Assembly: GCA_937890135.1 (NCBI GenBank) | Contig: CALBYC010000234.1 | Coordinates: forward strand, 1-19,385 | Reading direction: 5' to 3' | Origin: an uncultured Parabacteroides sp. | GTDB taxonomy: Bacteria; Bacteroidota; Bacteroidia; Bacteroidales; Tannerellaceae | DNA: 19,385 bases | Shown here: positions 1 through 7,993 of the stretch, in pieces | How the letters are laid out: each line of letters opens with the position of its first letter | Position numbering within the stretch: the stretch's first letter is position 1 | Notes under the pieces: generated by a model | Seen by the model: the letters and a program-made list of their open reading frames with translations, nothing else | Told to the model about the DNA's origin: nothing | Database searches by the model: none | Made by a program: the position numbers and the translations under genes

Positions 1-570
1 GTCAAGGTGGGAATCGGAGGCGGTTCCATCTGCATCACGCGCGAACAGAAAGGCATAGGCCGCGGACAAGCCACCGCCTTGATTGACGTGGCAAGGGCAC
101 GCGACGCTTACTTCCAAAAAACAGGTGTCTACGTCCCTATCTGCAGCGACGGAGGCCTGGTGCATGATTACCACATGGTCCTGGCATTGGCGATGGGCGC
201 AGACTTCTTGATGATGGGCCGTTACTTTGCCCGCTTCGACGAATCCCCTACCAAGAAACTGAAGATTGGCAACAATTTCGTGAAAGAGTACTGGGGCGAA
301 GGTTCCAACAGGGCGAAGAACTGGCAACGCTACGACATGGGAGGCAGCGAGGCTTTGAAGTTCGAGGAAGGCGTGGACAGCTATGTCCCTTATGCCGGCA
401 AGATGAAAGACAACCTGGCCGTGACCCTGGGGAAAATCAAGGCGACCATGTGCAGCTGCGGCTCCATCACGATCGAGCAGTTGCAGAAAAGCGCGAAAAT
501 CACGCTGGTCTCATCTACTTCCATCGTGGAAGGGGGTGCGCACGATGTCATCCTGAAAGACCAGAACTGA
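1..570 (+). CDS. guaB: IMP dehydrogenase, C-terminal part (5' end outside window)
   Basis: IMP dehydrogenase oxidises IMP to XMP with NAD+, the committed step of GMP synthesis in the cytoplasm. The reading frame is open from base 1 and ends at TGA 568-570, giving 189 visible codons. By comparison with the roughly 500-residue family, about 300 N-terminal residues are missing. The active-site loop GIGGGSICITR is present with its nucleophilic Cys at codon 11 (31-33). The SDGG phosphate-binding stretch follows, and the mobile flap carries the Arg-Tyr pair in NWQRYD (328-333), which activates water in this family. The loop and the EEGVDSYVPYAG segment match, from memory, the variant known from Tritrichomonas foetus and anaerobic bacteria rather than the E. 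coli type with GPGSICTTR. GMP reductase is the main alternative, but the intact flap argues against it. An intrinsic terminator follows at 598-632. Confidence 0.93.
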   Translation, partial: VKVGIGGGSICITREQKGIGRGQATALIDVARARDAYFQKTGVYVPICSDGGLVHDYHMVLALAMGADFLMMGRYFARFDESPTKKLKIGNNFVKEYWGEGSNRAKNWQRYDMGGSEALKFEEGVDSYVPYAGKMKDNLAVTLGKIKATMCSCGSITIEQLQKSAKITLVSSTSIVEGGAHDVILKDQN

Positions 571-597
571 TTGTAACATAACGAATAAACGCAAAGA

Positions 598-632
598 GGA
601 CGTGTCAAAGCCGTTTGGCACGTCCTTTTTTT
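598..632 (+). terminator. Intrinsic terminator of guaB
   Basis: A 12-bp stem (598-609 with 614-625, one G-U pair, no mismatch) closes a GCCG loop and is followed by seven T (626-632). It begins 27 bases after the guaB stop codon. The in-frame GTG at 602 lies inside this stem, which makes GTG 602 an unlikely start for the next gene. Confidence 0.93.
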
Positions 633-643
633 ATGCAAAAAAT

Positions 644-2428
644 ATGGATGATTTATATACGTATTATAAAGAGAGAATAAAAGTGCTCTCAAATGAATCG
701 GCGGTAGTGAAAAAACGCATTCATTGGGTCGGCTCCTTACGACTGGCGATAGTAGTCGCCGCAGGTTGCGTTCTCTGCTTTTCACCTTTGGAAAGCACCG
801 GTTACGCCATCGTGGCCCTGCTGTTTTCCCTGCCGTTCATCGGCTTGATGGTTTATCACAACAAGCTGTTCGGCAAAAGGCATTCGATTGAAATACTCAT
901 CGAATTGAACCAAAACGAGTTAAAAGGGCTGGACAACGACTACTCCGCATTCGACGGGGCCGACGAGGAGAAAGACCCGTCGCATTCCTTTTCCTTGGAT
1001 CTGGACTTGTTCGGCGACCATTCTCTTTTCCAGGCCATCAACCGGACAGTGACCGGACGGGGCAGGCAGAAATTAATCCGGTGGATGAAGCAGCCGGCTG
1101 ACAAGAAAGAGGAAATCCTGTACCGGCAGGAAGCCGTACGGGAACTTTCATCCGATCCGGAAATGTTCCAGCACTTCTACATGACTGGCAAGCAAAACAA
1201 GGGGCAGTCGGATGACGGGAAGTCCGCAAGCCTGCCAAACGAGACCGACGACAGGCTCCAATCCCCGGTTTGGAAGTTTCTCATCTGGCTGGTTCCATCG
1301 GTGTGGGTGCTCCTGCTGGTCTCGGTATATTTCCATCTCCTTCCCGAAAGCAGCCTCGGCATTTACTTCGCCCTTGCCTTGTTAATCACTTATTGGAACA
1401 GCAAAGGCATCCAGAAATCATGGCACGAAGCAGACCGGCTGGACCATCTGTTCTCTTCTTACGCCCACCTCATTTCTTATGTGGAGACATGCCAATTCAG
1501 GAGTGACAGGTTGCGGCAACTTCAAAAGGCATTCTTCGAACCTCCCGGCTCTGCTTCTGAAGCGTTAAAGGAGCTGTCCGGGCATATCGGCGCGCTGAAC
1601 CAACGATTCAGCGCCATGGGCACCTGCCTGAACATTTTAACCATGAGGGACACCCGCCATGCCATCGCCTTGGAAAGATGGAAACGCCGCCATGGCAAGG
1701 AGATGCTCCGATGGCTGGATGCCTTGGCGGAATTGGACGCGTACTTTTCTTTGGGGCAGTTCGCATTCAACCACCCGGACTACACCTACCCCTCCATAGC
1801 CGATTCCTATTTCAGCATGAAAGGGGAAGCCTTGGGTCATCCGTTGCTCGGCAGGAACGCATGCGTAAGGAATGGCATCGACATGCCACGCAGTCCTTAT
1901 TTCTTGATCATCACGGGAGCCAACATGGCGGGGAAAAGCACTTACCTGCGTACCGTAGGGTGCAACTACCTTTTGGCTTGCATGGGATTGCCGGCATATG
2001 CGAAGCAACTGTCCGTCTACCCCGCCCATTTGGTAACCAGCCTGCGGACTTCGGACTCCTTGGCAAGCAACGAATCGTATTTCTTTGCCGAATTGAAACG
2101 AATCAAGATGATCATCGACCGGATGGGACAGGGGGAGGAATTGTTCATCATATTGGACGAGATCCTAAAAGGGACCAACTCCGTCGATAAACAAAAAGGC
2201 TCGATGGAGCTGCTGAAGCGGTTCGTCAGGGACGGGGCTTGCGGCATCATCGCCACGCACGACTTGATTTTAGGCTCGCTGGAAAGCGAGTTCCCGGGCG
2301 AAGTCAAGAATTATTGCTTCGAAGCCGACATCGTGGACGACGAACTTTCTTTCTCATACAAGCTGCGGGAAGGCATTGCCCGAAACATGAACGCCAGCTT
2401 TTTGATACATAAGCTGCTTGACAGATAA
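644..2428 (+). CDS. Membrane-anchored MutS-family ATPase (domain V protein)
   Basis: A protein of 594 residues from ATG 644. An in-frame GTG at 602 exists but sits in the guaB terminator stem. The C-terminal third is a clear MutS ATPase: Walker A GANMAGKST (425-433), a signature region with TSLRTSDSLASNESYF (465-480), Walker B FIILDEILKGT (501-511) and the ATHD histidine (539). The N-terminal mismatch-recognition and connector domains of true MutS are absent. Instead there are two hydrophobic hairpins, at about 32-47 with 54-71 and about 211-228 with 234-250, predicted to be membrane helices. A helical core/lever-like region (about 255-400) precedes the ATPase. Such MutS-related proteins of about 600 residues occur in Bacteroidetes, but their role is unknown to me, and mismatch repair should not be assumed. 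No Shine-Dalgarno sequence or clear promoter is seen, so expression may rely on read-through or a non-canonical promoter. Confidence 0.87.
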   Translation: MDDLYTYYKERIKVLSNESAVVKKRIHWVGSLRLAIVVAAGCVLCFSPLESTGYAIVALLFSLPFIGLMVYHNKLFGKRHSIEILIELNQNELKGLDNDYSAFDGADEEKDPSHSFSLDLDLFGDHSLFQAINRTVTGRGRQKLIRWMKQPADKKEEILYRQEAVRELSSDPEMFQHFYMTGKQNKGQSDDGKSASLPNETDDRLQSPVWKFLIWLVPSVWVLLLVSVYFHLLPESSLGIYFALALLITYWNSKGIQKSWHEADRLDHLFSSYAHLISYVETCQFRSDRLRQLQKAFFEPPGSASEALKELSGHIGALNQRFSAMGTCLNILTMRDTRHAIALERWKRRHGKEMLRWLDALAELDAYFSLGQFAFNHPDYTYPSIADSYFSMKGEALGHPLLGRNACVRNGIDMPRSPYFLIITGANMAGKSTYLRTVGCNYLLACMGLPAYAKQLSVYPAHLVTSLRTSDSLASNESYFFAELKRIKMIIDRMGQGEELFIILDEILKGTNSVDKQKGSMELLKRFVRDGACGIIATHDLILGSLESEFPGEVKNYCFEADIVDDELSFSYKLREGIARNMNASFLIHKLLDR

Positions 2429-2436
2429 GCCAACGC

Positions 2437-2479
2437 AAAAAAAAGGGGATGCTACAAACTCACGTTTGTCTGCATCCCC
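2437..2479 (-). terminator. Intrinsic terminator of the susC1-susD1 unit
   Basis: On the minus strand an 8-bp GGGGATGC/GCATCCCC outer stem (2445-2452 with 2472-2479), a small internal bulge, and a 6-bp ACAAAC/GTTTGT inner stem with a 4-base loop are followed by eight T (complement of A 2437-2444). The T run lies only on the minus-strand side, so this terminates susD1 transcription. It lies between two convergent genes, and no separate T-rich plus-strand terminator for the MutS-like gene is visible. Confidence 0.9.
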
Positions 2480-2531
2480 AAGAGGATTTAAGTGTCAGAA
2501 AAAACACATAAAATATTTGATGGAAAATTAA

Positions 2532-4010
2532 TTATTTCACACCGGTACGGGTATCCCACCACATCTTTTCGCCCCAGGTGTTGTCCACAATATTGGCAGT
2601 GACAGCTTCAAGGTTCTCTTTATTGTAAACATACTCGTTGTCCGGATAAGGCATACGGAACGGAACGTCGTTGTGCTCGTCACCGAAAATACAGAACTTG
2701 CCCGGATACTCGCCTGATGTCTGGATTTCCTTCGGGAAACCGGTACGGCGGTACAACGACCATGCCTCTCTGTCTTCCTTGAACAAGGCAACCCATTCTT
2801 CCATGTAGATGCGTTCCAACGTATTGTCGAACTTGCCTTTGCCCGCCAAGTATTTGTCCGCTTCCTCAGAAGAGATCTCGTTGTCATCCATCGAGAGGCG
2901 CACAGCCTTTTCGTATGCGTCCTTTGCGGAGATGCCCACGTTCCAACCGCGCAAGGCAGCTTCTGCCAAGATGAAGTAGTTCTCGCAAGACTTCAAGAAC
3001 GGAGTGAAACCATCAGCCACGTCACGATAGAGTGCGCCCACACGCGAGACGGTTTTCAGGTTGGCGGGAGCGGACAACGCCCCGTTTTCATACCCTCTGT
3101 ACTGACCGTCCGCCTCGGCCGGCTTCATGATGGAAGCGCAGCGGGGATCTTCCATCTTGGTCAGGTGGGCAACAAAGATATTGCTCATTCCGTAGTCGTC
3201 ACGTGACAAGGAATTGTCATACCAAGGTTCGTTGTACGGCTTCGAGCCTTGCCAGTACAAATAGGCGTTGTCCTCGCTGCTGTCCAAAATCGGATATTTG
3301 CTCAAGTCCTGGGCTATTTCTTCGATGTTGCTCTTCGCCAAGTCGGGAGCGACGTTCACGATGCGCATCGCCGCGCGCAGGCGGAGTGAATTACAGAATT
3401 TCCTCCATTTTGCGACATCGCCTTTGAACAAGAAGTCGCCGTTCCCCAAATTATCGTCGCCCAAGCCGGCAGACATTTCATCGGCAATGGCCTTCAACGA
3501 GTTCAAGATAGCAGGATAAATGTCCGCCTGGCGGTCATACTTCGGTTTCAAGATGCCTTCCGAAACCTTGTTGGCTTCCGTGAAAGGAATGTCACCGAAC
3601 TCGTCCACCGTAGTCAACCACAGATACTGGCTCCAGATACGTGCCACCCAGCGGATGTTCTTCAACTGGTCGGCCGACGTTTCCGTGCTGGACAAGATGT
3701 CATTCATCAACTCGATGCCGTTGTAGCAGTTGCTAAACTTGTTGCCGTATGTGTTGTTCGTCGGAATGTAGTTGTAGTTATCCATGTACTGGATATTCAC
3801 TTGGTAACCCGCCCACTTTTCCGTAGCGTCATAATCACCCTCGACAGACCCTTTTGACTGGATGGAATAACCCAAGATGTTGCTCGGTTCGCCCTTTGGG
3901 AGTGCATCCGGGTCGGTGTTGATTTCTTCAAAATCACTGGTACAGCCTCCAAGCGCCAAAGTAAATAGCAATGAGGCGAATGCTGATTTCTTTACTATAT
4001 TTTTCATCAT
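2532..4010 (-). CDS. SusD/RagB-family outer-membrane lipoprotein (SusD1)
   Basis: A 492-residue surface lipoprotein that acts as the substrate-binding lid of the SusC1 barrel. A signal peptide with lipobox LGGC (20-23) puts the lipidated Cys at 23. It is followed by SDFEEINTDPDA, the opening typical of the SusD_2-like branch. Further family-like stretches are WLTTVDEFGDIPFTEA (131-146), KWRKFCNSLRLRAAMRI (201-217), NYFILAEAALRGW (344-356) and YMEEWVALF (402-410), all from the TPR-type helical scaffold. Length is normal for the family. A second Met directly follows the first, so the start could be 4007. It lies 21 bases after susC1 on the same strand and is followed by a strong terminator, so the two form an operon. 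The ligand cannot be deduced: there is no adjacent glycoside hydrolase, peptidase or sensor. Confidence 0.93.
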   Translation of the reverse strand: MMKNIVKKSAFASLLFTLALGGCTSDFEEINTDPDALPKGEPSNILGYSIQSKGSVEGDYDATEKWAGYQVNIQYMDNYNYIPTNNTYGNKFSNCYNGIELMNDILSSTETSADQLKNIRWVARIWSQYLWLTTVDEFGDIPFTEANKVSEGILKPKYDRQADIYPAILNSLKAIADEMSAGLGDDNLGNGDFLFKGDVAKWRKFCNSLRLRAAMRIVNVAPDLAKSNIEEIAQDLSKYPILDSSEDNAYLYWQGSKPYNEPWYDNSLSRDDYGMSNIFVAHLTKMEDPRCASIMKPAEADGQYRGYENGALSAPANLKTVSRVGALYRDVADGFTPFLKSCENYFILAEAALRGWNVGISAKDAYEKAVRLSMDDNEISSEEADKYLAGKGKFDNTLERIYMEEWVALFKEDREAWSLYRRTGFPKEIQTSGEYPGKFCIFGDEHNDVPFRMPYPDNEYVYNKENLEAVTANIVDNTWGEKMWWDTRTGVK

Positions 4011-4031
4011 GATTTCTGCTTGTTTTAATGA

Positions 4032-7000
4032 TTAAAATGTCAAGTTAAGTTTCAAACCGAAGCTACGGGAAGATGGAACGGCACCCTGTTCGAAACCGAC
4101 ACCACGGCTATCGCTGGATACACCACCTGTTTCAGGATCCAAACGCATCTTGTTTGAACTATGCACCCACATCAACCATAAGTTCGTACCAATCAAGGAG
4201 ACGGAAGCGTTGCTGATATAACGCGTCTTGGCAATCAAATCTTTCGGGAAGGTGTAAGAGACGTATGCTTCACGCAATTTCAAGAATGAGCCGTCGAACA
4301 CGTAATATTCGCTGACATCGGTCTTGAACCAGGAGTAAGCGTCCGTCTTGATGGTGTTGGTCACCCATTTCCCGCTTTCGTCCTGCATCACGACCCTTTC
4401 ATTCTGCAACACGTCCACACCGCCTACGATGTCGCGTTCGCGGATGCCGTTCTCGGCTGTCACGTTGGCAACACCGGCAGAGTACGAGTGGGACATGGTC
4501 TGCGACCAGATGTCGCCGCCTACCCTCAAGTCCAACAAGAAGCCGAATCCCCAGTTCTTGATGTTGAAGTCATGGCGCCAGTTCATCATGAAGTCCGGCG
4601 TGACGTTACCAATCCGCTGCGCGCTCTTGCTCTTCAACAAACCGTTGGAGTTGACTTTGACCGCACCGATTTGGTCGGCTGTAGCCAAACCATTCTTCAC
4701 ATCCTCTTCATCCACACGGTCGAAGCCGGTACCGACCAATTCGCCCCATTTTTCGCCTTCGATGGCTTGGGTAGCGATACCCCATGTCCAGCCCATTCCA
4801 TATTTTGTCAATCCGGGATACAATTCTATGACTTTGCTCCTGTCCTTGGAGAAGTTCAAAGTGGAACTCCAGTTCAAGCCGTTCTTGCTTTCGAGGATGT
4901 CGCCCCTAACCTGCAATTCAACACCCTTGTTCTCTATCTTACCGGCATTGATCAACAAGGAACGGTAACCGCTCGAATAAGGAATGGTGACGTTCAAGAT
5001 CTGGTCGGTAGTCGTCTTGTGGTAGTAAGCCAAGTCCACGTGCAAACGGTCATGCAAGAAACCGAATTCGGAACCGATTTCCCAAGTCCTGATGCTTTCC
5101 GGCTTCAAGTCCGGGTTCGGGTAAGTCGTGCTCTTGTATATCTGTGCGACCCCGTTGAACGCATCCGTCGCGGCATAGTAATAAGCGCGGTTGCGGTACG
5201 GGGAAGTAGCGCTACCGATTTCCGCCCAGCCCGCGCGCAATTTCCAGAATGAAAGCGCGCTGCCGTCGCCCTTCAAGGCAGGCAAAGACTCCGTCACAAT
5301 CCAGCTGGCACTTGCCGACGGATAGAAGAAGGCATCATTGATGGTCGAATCCCAGTCGTTACGGGCGCTCAAGTCCAAATACAACTGGTTCTTCCAGCCG
5401 ATGGAAGCATTGCCATAAACAGAGTTGGAACGACGATGCGAGTGGTCCATATAATTATATGCCGCCCCGTCCTTGTTGGTAATCGTGTAAACGCCCGGGA
5501 TAGTCAACGCCGTCGCACCGATTCTCGAATCTTCCCAAGACACGTCACGGTAGTTGGCACCCGCCATCGCCGTGATGTTGAAGTCTCCGAAAGTCTTGTT
5601 GAAGCTGGCGATGAAGTCCAAGTTCAGCTCGGTGTTGGAAGTATTGATTCGGGTGAAACCGCCATTTGTCCAATCAGACCTGTCGATATAGTGCTTTTCC
5701 ATTGAATTGGAATTGTAGTAGTCCACGCCGGCACGGCCCTCAAACTTCAAGAACTCGAACGGCTGGTAGTACAAGGAAGTCTTGCCGAAGATACGGTCAC
5801 GCTGGTAGCTGTTCGTGTTTTCATATACATTGAAATACGGGTTCATGTGGTAATTGGTATTCCAGTTGTAATAGGTAAAGTTGCCATTGGCATCCTTCTG
5901 GTCCCAATTCTCCTTCAATGTCTTCATGTTGATCTGACGGCCGGACCAAGCGAACAAAGAGTTGATGGGGTTGTTTCCTCCATAACCCTGCGCTATCAAG
6001 TTGTCGCTCTGCGTTCTCGTGTAATTTGCGCTCAAATCGTAAGAGATGTAGTTGTTAAACTTGAAGAACGAGTTCAACTGGGCGGAATATCTCTTCTGGT
6101 CCGTGTTGGGCACCGTACCTTTCTGGTCGCGGTAAGAGACGGAGGCACGCGTGTTCGACTTTTCGGAGTTCGCAGTCAAAGAGATGGTATGGTTCATGGA
6201 GTAACCCGTCTGGAAGAAATCCTTGATGTTGTTGGGACGGGATACCCAAGGCGCCTTCTCCCCGTTGCTGTCGTACTGAACCAAGTTCAAGCCCACATCC
6301 AGGCGAGGTCCCCAGGACTCGTCGTAGAAGTCATTGATACCGCTTGAACCGTCCACCCAGTTGAAACCGTATTGCTCGGCATATTCCTGATAGGTCAAGT
6401 CCGGACGGTTGTGCTGCCAGTGCCATTCGTCACCGTTGTTACCTTGTCCGTAAGAGTTCTGCAATTTCGGGACGGTAGAGATGCGGTCGATGGTGAAGTT
6501 TCCGTCATAGGACACCTTCACGCCGTTTCCTTTCTTTCCCGACTTGGTCGTGATCAAGATGACGCCGTTACCGGCACGCATACCGTAAAGGGCGGCGGAA
6601 CCACCTTTCAGCACGGTCATGGATTCGATGTCCTCCGGGTTGATGTCGTTCAAGCCTGAACCGTAGTCCACGCCATTGTATGTGTTATCACCGGAACGCT
6701 GCGTGTCGTTGGAGATAGGCACACCATCCAGCACGATCAACGGCTGCTGGTCGTTCGACAAAGAGGAGTTACCGCGGACAGAGATACGGGAAGACGCACC
6801 GACGCTGCCGCCGAACTGGTTAATCTGCACGCCAGCCACCTTGCCGGACAAAGCGCCCGTGACACTGATTTGGCCGGCTTTGGTCAATTCTTCGGAACCC
6901 ACTTCCTGAATGGCATAACCCAATGATTTCTTTTCACGGGAAATACCCATGGCCGTCACAACCACTTCATCCAAAGATTGAGAATCGGATTCCAATTTGA

Positions 7001-7277
7001 TGTTCATCTGGGCAGTGATAGGAACTTCTTGTCCTTTCAAACCTACGTAAGATACCATCACGCTCTTCGCGTCGCTCGGAACGTCCAACGTGAAATTACC
7101 GTCGAAGTCCGTGATTGTACCGATTGTCGTACCTTTCACTACAACCGCCGCACCGATTACCGGCTGATTGTCCTCAGCAGAAATAACCTGCCCTGTCACC
7201 TTTTTAGTCTGTGCTGTAGCCAAACCAATGCTGGATGCTACGCAGACCATTAATAAGCCAACCTTATCCATAGACAT
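4032..7277 (-). CDS. SusC/RagA-family TonB-dependent outer-membrane transporter (SusC1)
   Basis: A complete 1081-residue receptor that imports a bound nutrient through the outer membrane using TonB energy, with SusD1 as its lid. Residues 1-22 form a Sec signal peptide (cleavage likely in ATA-Q). Next come a carboxypeptidase-D-like beta-sandwich (about 27-96), a TonB-box-like DEVVVTA (103-109) and the plug (about 115-247) with the family hallmarks PLIVLDGVPISN and DINPEDIESMTVLKGGSAAL. The remainder is the 22-strand barrel, ending in the usual aromatic residue (NLTF). There is no STN domain, so it is unlikely to signal to an anti-sigma factor. Start ATG 7277 is the first possible one, because an in-frame TAA lies at 7281-7283; Met3 is an alternative. 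A promoter is seen at 7508-7540, leaving a leader of about 220 bases. Confidence 0.95.
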   Translation of the reverse strand: MSMDKVGLLMVCVASSIGLATAQTKKVTGQVISAEDNQPVIGAAVVVKGTTIGTITDFDGNFTLDVPSDAKSVMVSYVGLKGQEVPITAQMNIKLESDSQSLDEVVVTAMGISREKKSLGYAIQEVGSEELTKAGQISVTGALSGKVAGVQINQFGGSVGASSRISVRGNSSLSNDQQPLIVLDGVPISNDTQRSGDNTYNGVDYGSGLNDINPEDIESMTVLKGGSAALYGMRAGNGVILITTKSGKKGNGVKVSYDGNFTIDRISTVPKLQNSYGQGNNGDEWHWQHNRPDLTYQEYAEQYGFNWVDGSSGINDFYDESWGPRLDVGLNLVQYDSNGEKAPWVSRPNNIKDFFQTGYSMNHTISLTANSEKSNTRASVSYRDQKGTVPNTDQKRYSAQLNSFFKFNNYISYDLSANYTRTQSDNLIAQGYGGNNPINSLFAWSGRQINMKTLKENWDQKDANGNFTYYNWNTNYHMNPYFNVYENTNSYQRDRIFGKTSLYYQPFEFLKFEGRAGVDYYNSNSMEKHYIDRSDWTNGGFTRINTSNTELNLDFIASFNKTFGDFNITAMAGANYRDVSWEDSRIGATALTIPGVYTITNKDGAAYNYMDHSHRRSNSVYGNASIGWKNQLYLDLSARNDWDSTINDAFFYPSASASWIVTESLPALKGDGSALSFWKLRAGWAEIGSATSPYRNRAYYYAATDAFNGVAQIYKSTTYPNPDLKPESIRTWEIGSEFGFLHDRLHVDLAYYHKTTTDQILNVTIPYSSGYRSLLINAGKIENKGVELQVRGDILESKNGLNWSSTLNFSKDRSKVIELYPGLTKYGMGWTWGIATQAIEGEKWGELVGTGFDRVDEEDVKNGLATADQIGAVKVNSNGLLKSKSAQRIGNVTPDFMMNWRHDFNIKNWGFGFLLDLRVGGDIWSQTMSHSYSAGVANVTAENGIRERDIVGGVDVLQNERVVMQDESGKWVTNTIKTDAYSWFKTDVSEYYVFDGSFLKLREAYVSYTFPKDLIAKTRYISNASVSLIGTNLWLMWVHSSNKMRLDPETGGVSSDSRGVGFEQGAVPSSRSFGLKLNLTF

Positions 7278-7280
7278 AAT

Positions 7281-7352
7281 TTAATTAATATTAGTACCCA
7301 AACAAGGAGCAGTGCTATTGCGCTCAATACCCTCAGACCTTGCAAGGTACAT
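7281..7352 (-). other. Short in-frame ORF in the susC1 leader (possible upstream ORF)
   Basis: In the 5' leader of susC1 an ATG (complement of 7350-7352) opens 23 codons, beginning MYLARSEG and ending LGTNIN, and stops at TAA 7281-7283. It is in the same frame as susC1 and ends three bases before the susC1 ATG. The start overlaps a perfect 12-bp palindrome, ACCTTGCAAGGT (7337-7348). It could be a translated leader, a former N-terminal extension of SusC cut by the TAA, or chance. No ribosome-binding site supports it. Confidence 0.3.
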
Positions 7353-7507
7353 GTTAGTTATGTTTTCTTTCCCTTTTGTCCGGCATCGGGCTTTCGTCCT
7401 GCCCGGCCTTCCACAATATCCATTAAAGCTTCATATACTTAAATATTGTTTACTCTGAAACCGCTATATGATAAATTTTGCTTCAATATTATAAACTTTT
7501 CTCACCG
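7353..7507 (-). other. 5' leader of susC1, no gene
   Basis: This stretch lies between the predicted susC1 promoter and the short leader ORF. It is AT-rich near the promoter and contains a GC-rich patch at about 7376-7410 where the minus-strand RNA can fold as CGGGC/GCCCG, or alternatively CCGG/CCGG. No T-run follows, so it is not an intrinsic terminator. I see no coding region and no riboswitch that I recognise. Confidence 0.5.
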
Positions 7508-7540
7508 CAAATATAAAACATTATTTTTATAATGGTCAAA
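7508..7540 (-). promoter_or_regulatory. Predicted Bacteroides-type promoter of susC1
   Basis: On the minus strand TATATTTG (complement of 7508-7515) matches the Bacteroides -7 consensus TAnnTTTG exactly. TTTG (complement of 7537-7540) lies 21 bases upstream as the -33 element. Transcription should start near 7500. Confidence 0.7.
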
Positions 7541-7920
7541 TTTTATGACATATTTTTTCGCAAAAAGTTATTATTTGCATTTATCATGTCATTTTGAAAG
7601 CAAATCACAGACCTTTTACTACTAAAAGACTATGCAAACTATACAAGATAATTATAACTACAATTCACTATAATTATACTATTCGACGGATACTAATTTT
7701 GTTAAATTCTTTCCATATTCTTTTAATTAAACATGATTGTAACATTATTGTAACACCAAATGCCTCCGATACGGCAGTAGCAAAGCGGAAGAGCTTACAT
7801 TTTGTTCACAAGGGAAGCCGCATGAAAATTTTGGTCTATCTACCCGAAAAAGGGGAATTCGGGCAGGACGGACGGAACGGACGGACGAGAAAGATGGGGC
7901 GCAGGCAGCCAAGCATATAC
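7541..7920. other. Intergenic region without a recognisable gene
   Basis: About 380 bases between the susC1 promoter and the susD2 terminator. The half next to susC1 (to about 7760) is very AT-rich. The other half is more GC-rich and includes a short GGAC-like repeat (about 7866-7888) and a small CCCGAA/TTCGGG hairpin (7843-7863). A plus-strand TAATTTTG (7694-7701) resembles a -7 element but lacks a -33 partner. The 123-codon open frame that crosses this region has no family features and I do not regard it as a gene. I see no inverted repeats of the invertible-promoter type. Confidence 0.5.
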
Positions 7921-7957
7921 AAAAAAAGGTGGAGGACTTACAAAAGCCCGTCCACCT
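7921..7957 (-). terminator. Intrinsic terminator of the susC2-susD2 unit
   Basis: On the minus strand AGGTGGA pairs with TCCACCT (7951-7957 with 7927-7933), extended by two G-C pairs after a one-base bulge, with a 12-base loop. The stem runs into seven T (complement of A 7921-7927). It lies 37 bases after the susD2 stop codon. Confidence 0.82.
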
Positions 7958-7993
7958 CCTCTTAAAGGTTAAACATTGTATAAAGAATATTGT

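Noticed and set aside
602..643. GTG start for the MutS-like gene
   Set aside because: These codons are the arms, loop and T-run of the guaB terminator; ATG 644 is in the same frame and gives a complete protein.
7594..7965. 123-codon plus-strand open frame between the Sus units
   Set aside because: It lies in AT-rich intergenic DNA, has no family resemblance, and its end runs through the susD2 terminator hairpin.
7278..7993. Invertible promoter next to the Sus genes
   Set aside because: I found no pair of inverted repeats of the length expected for site-specific inversion flanking the promoter, and no invertase gene in the window.
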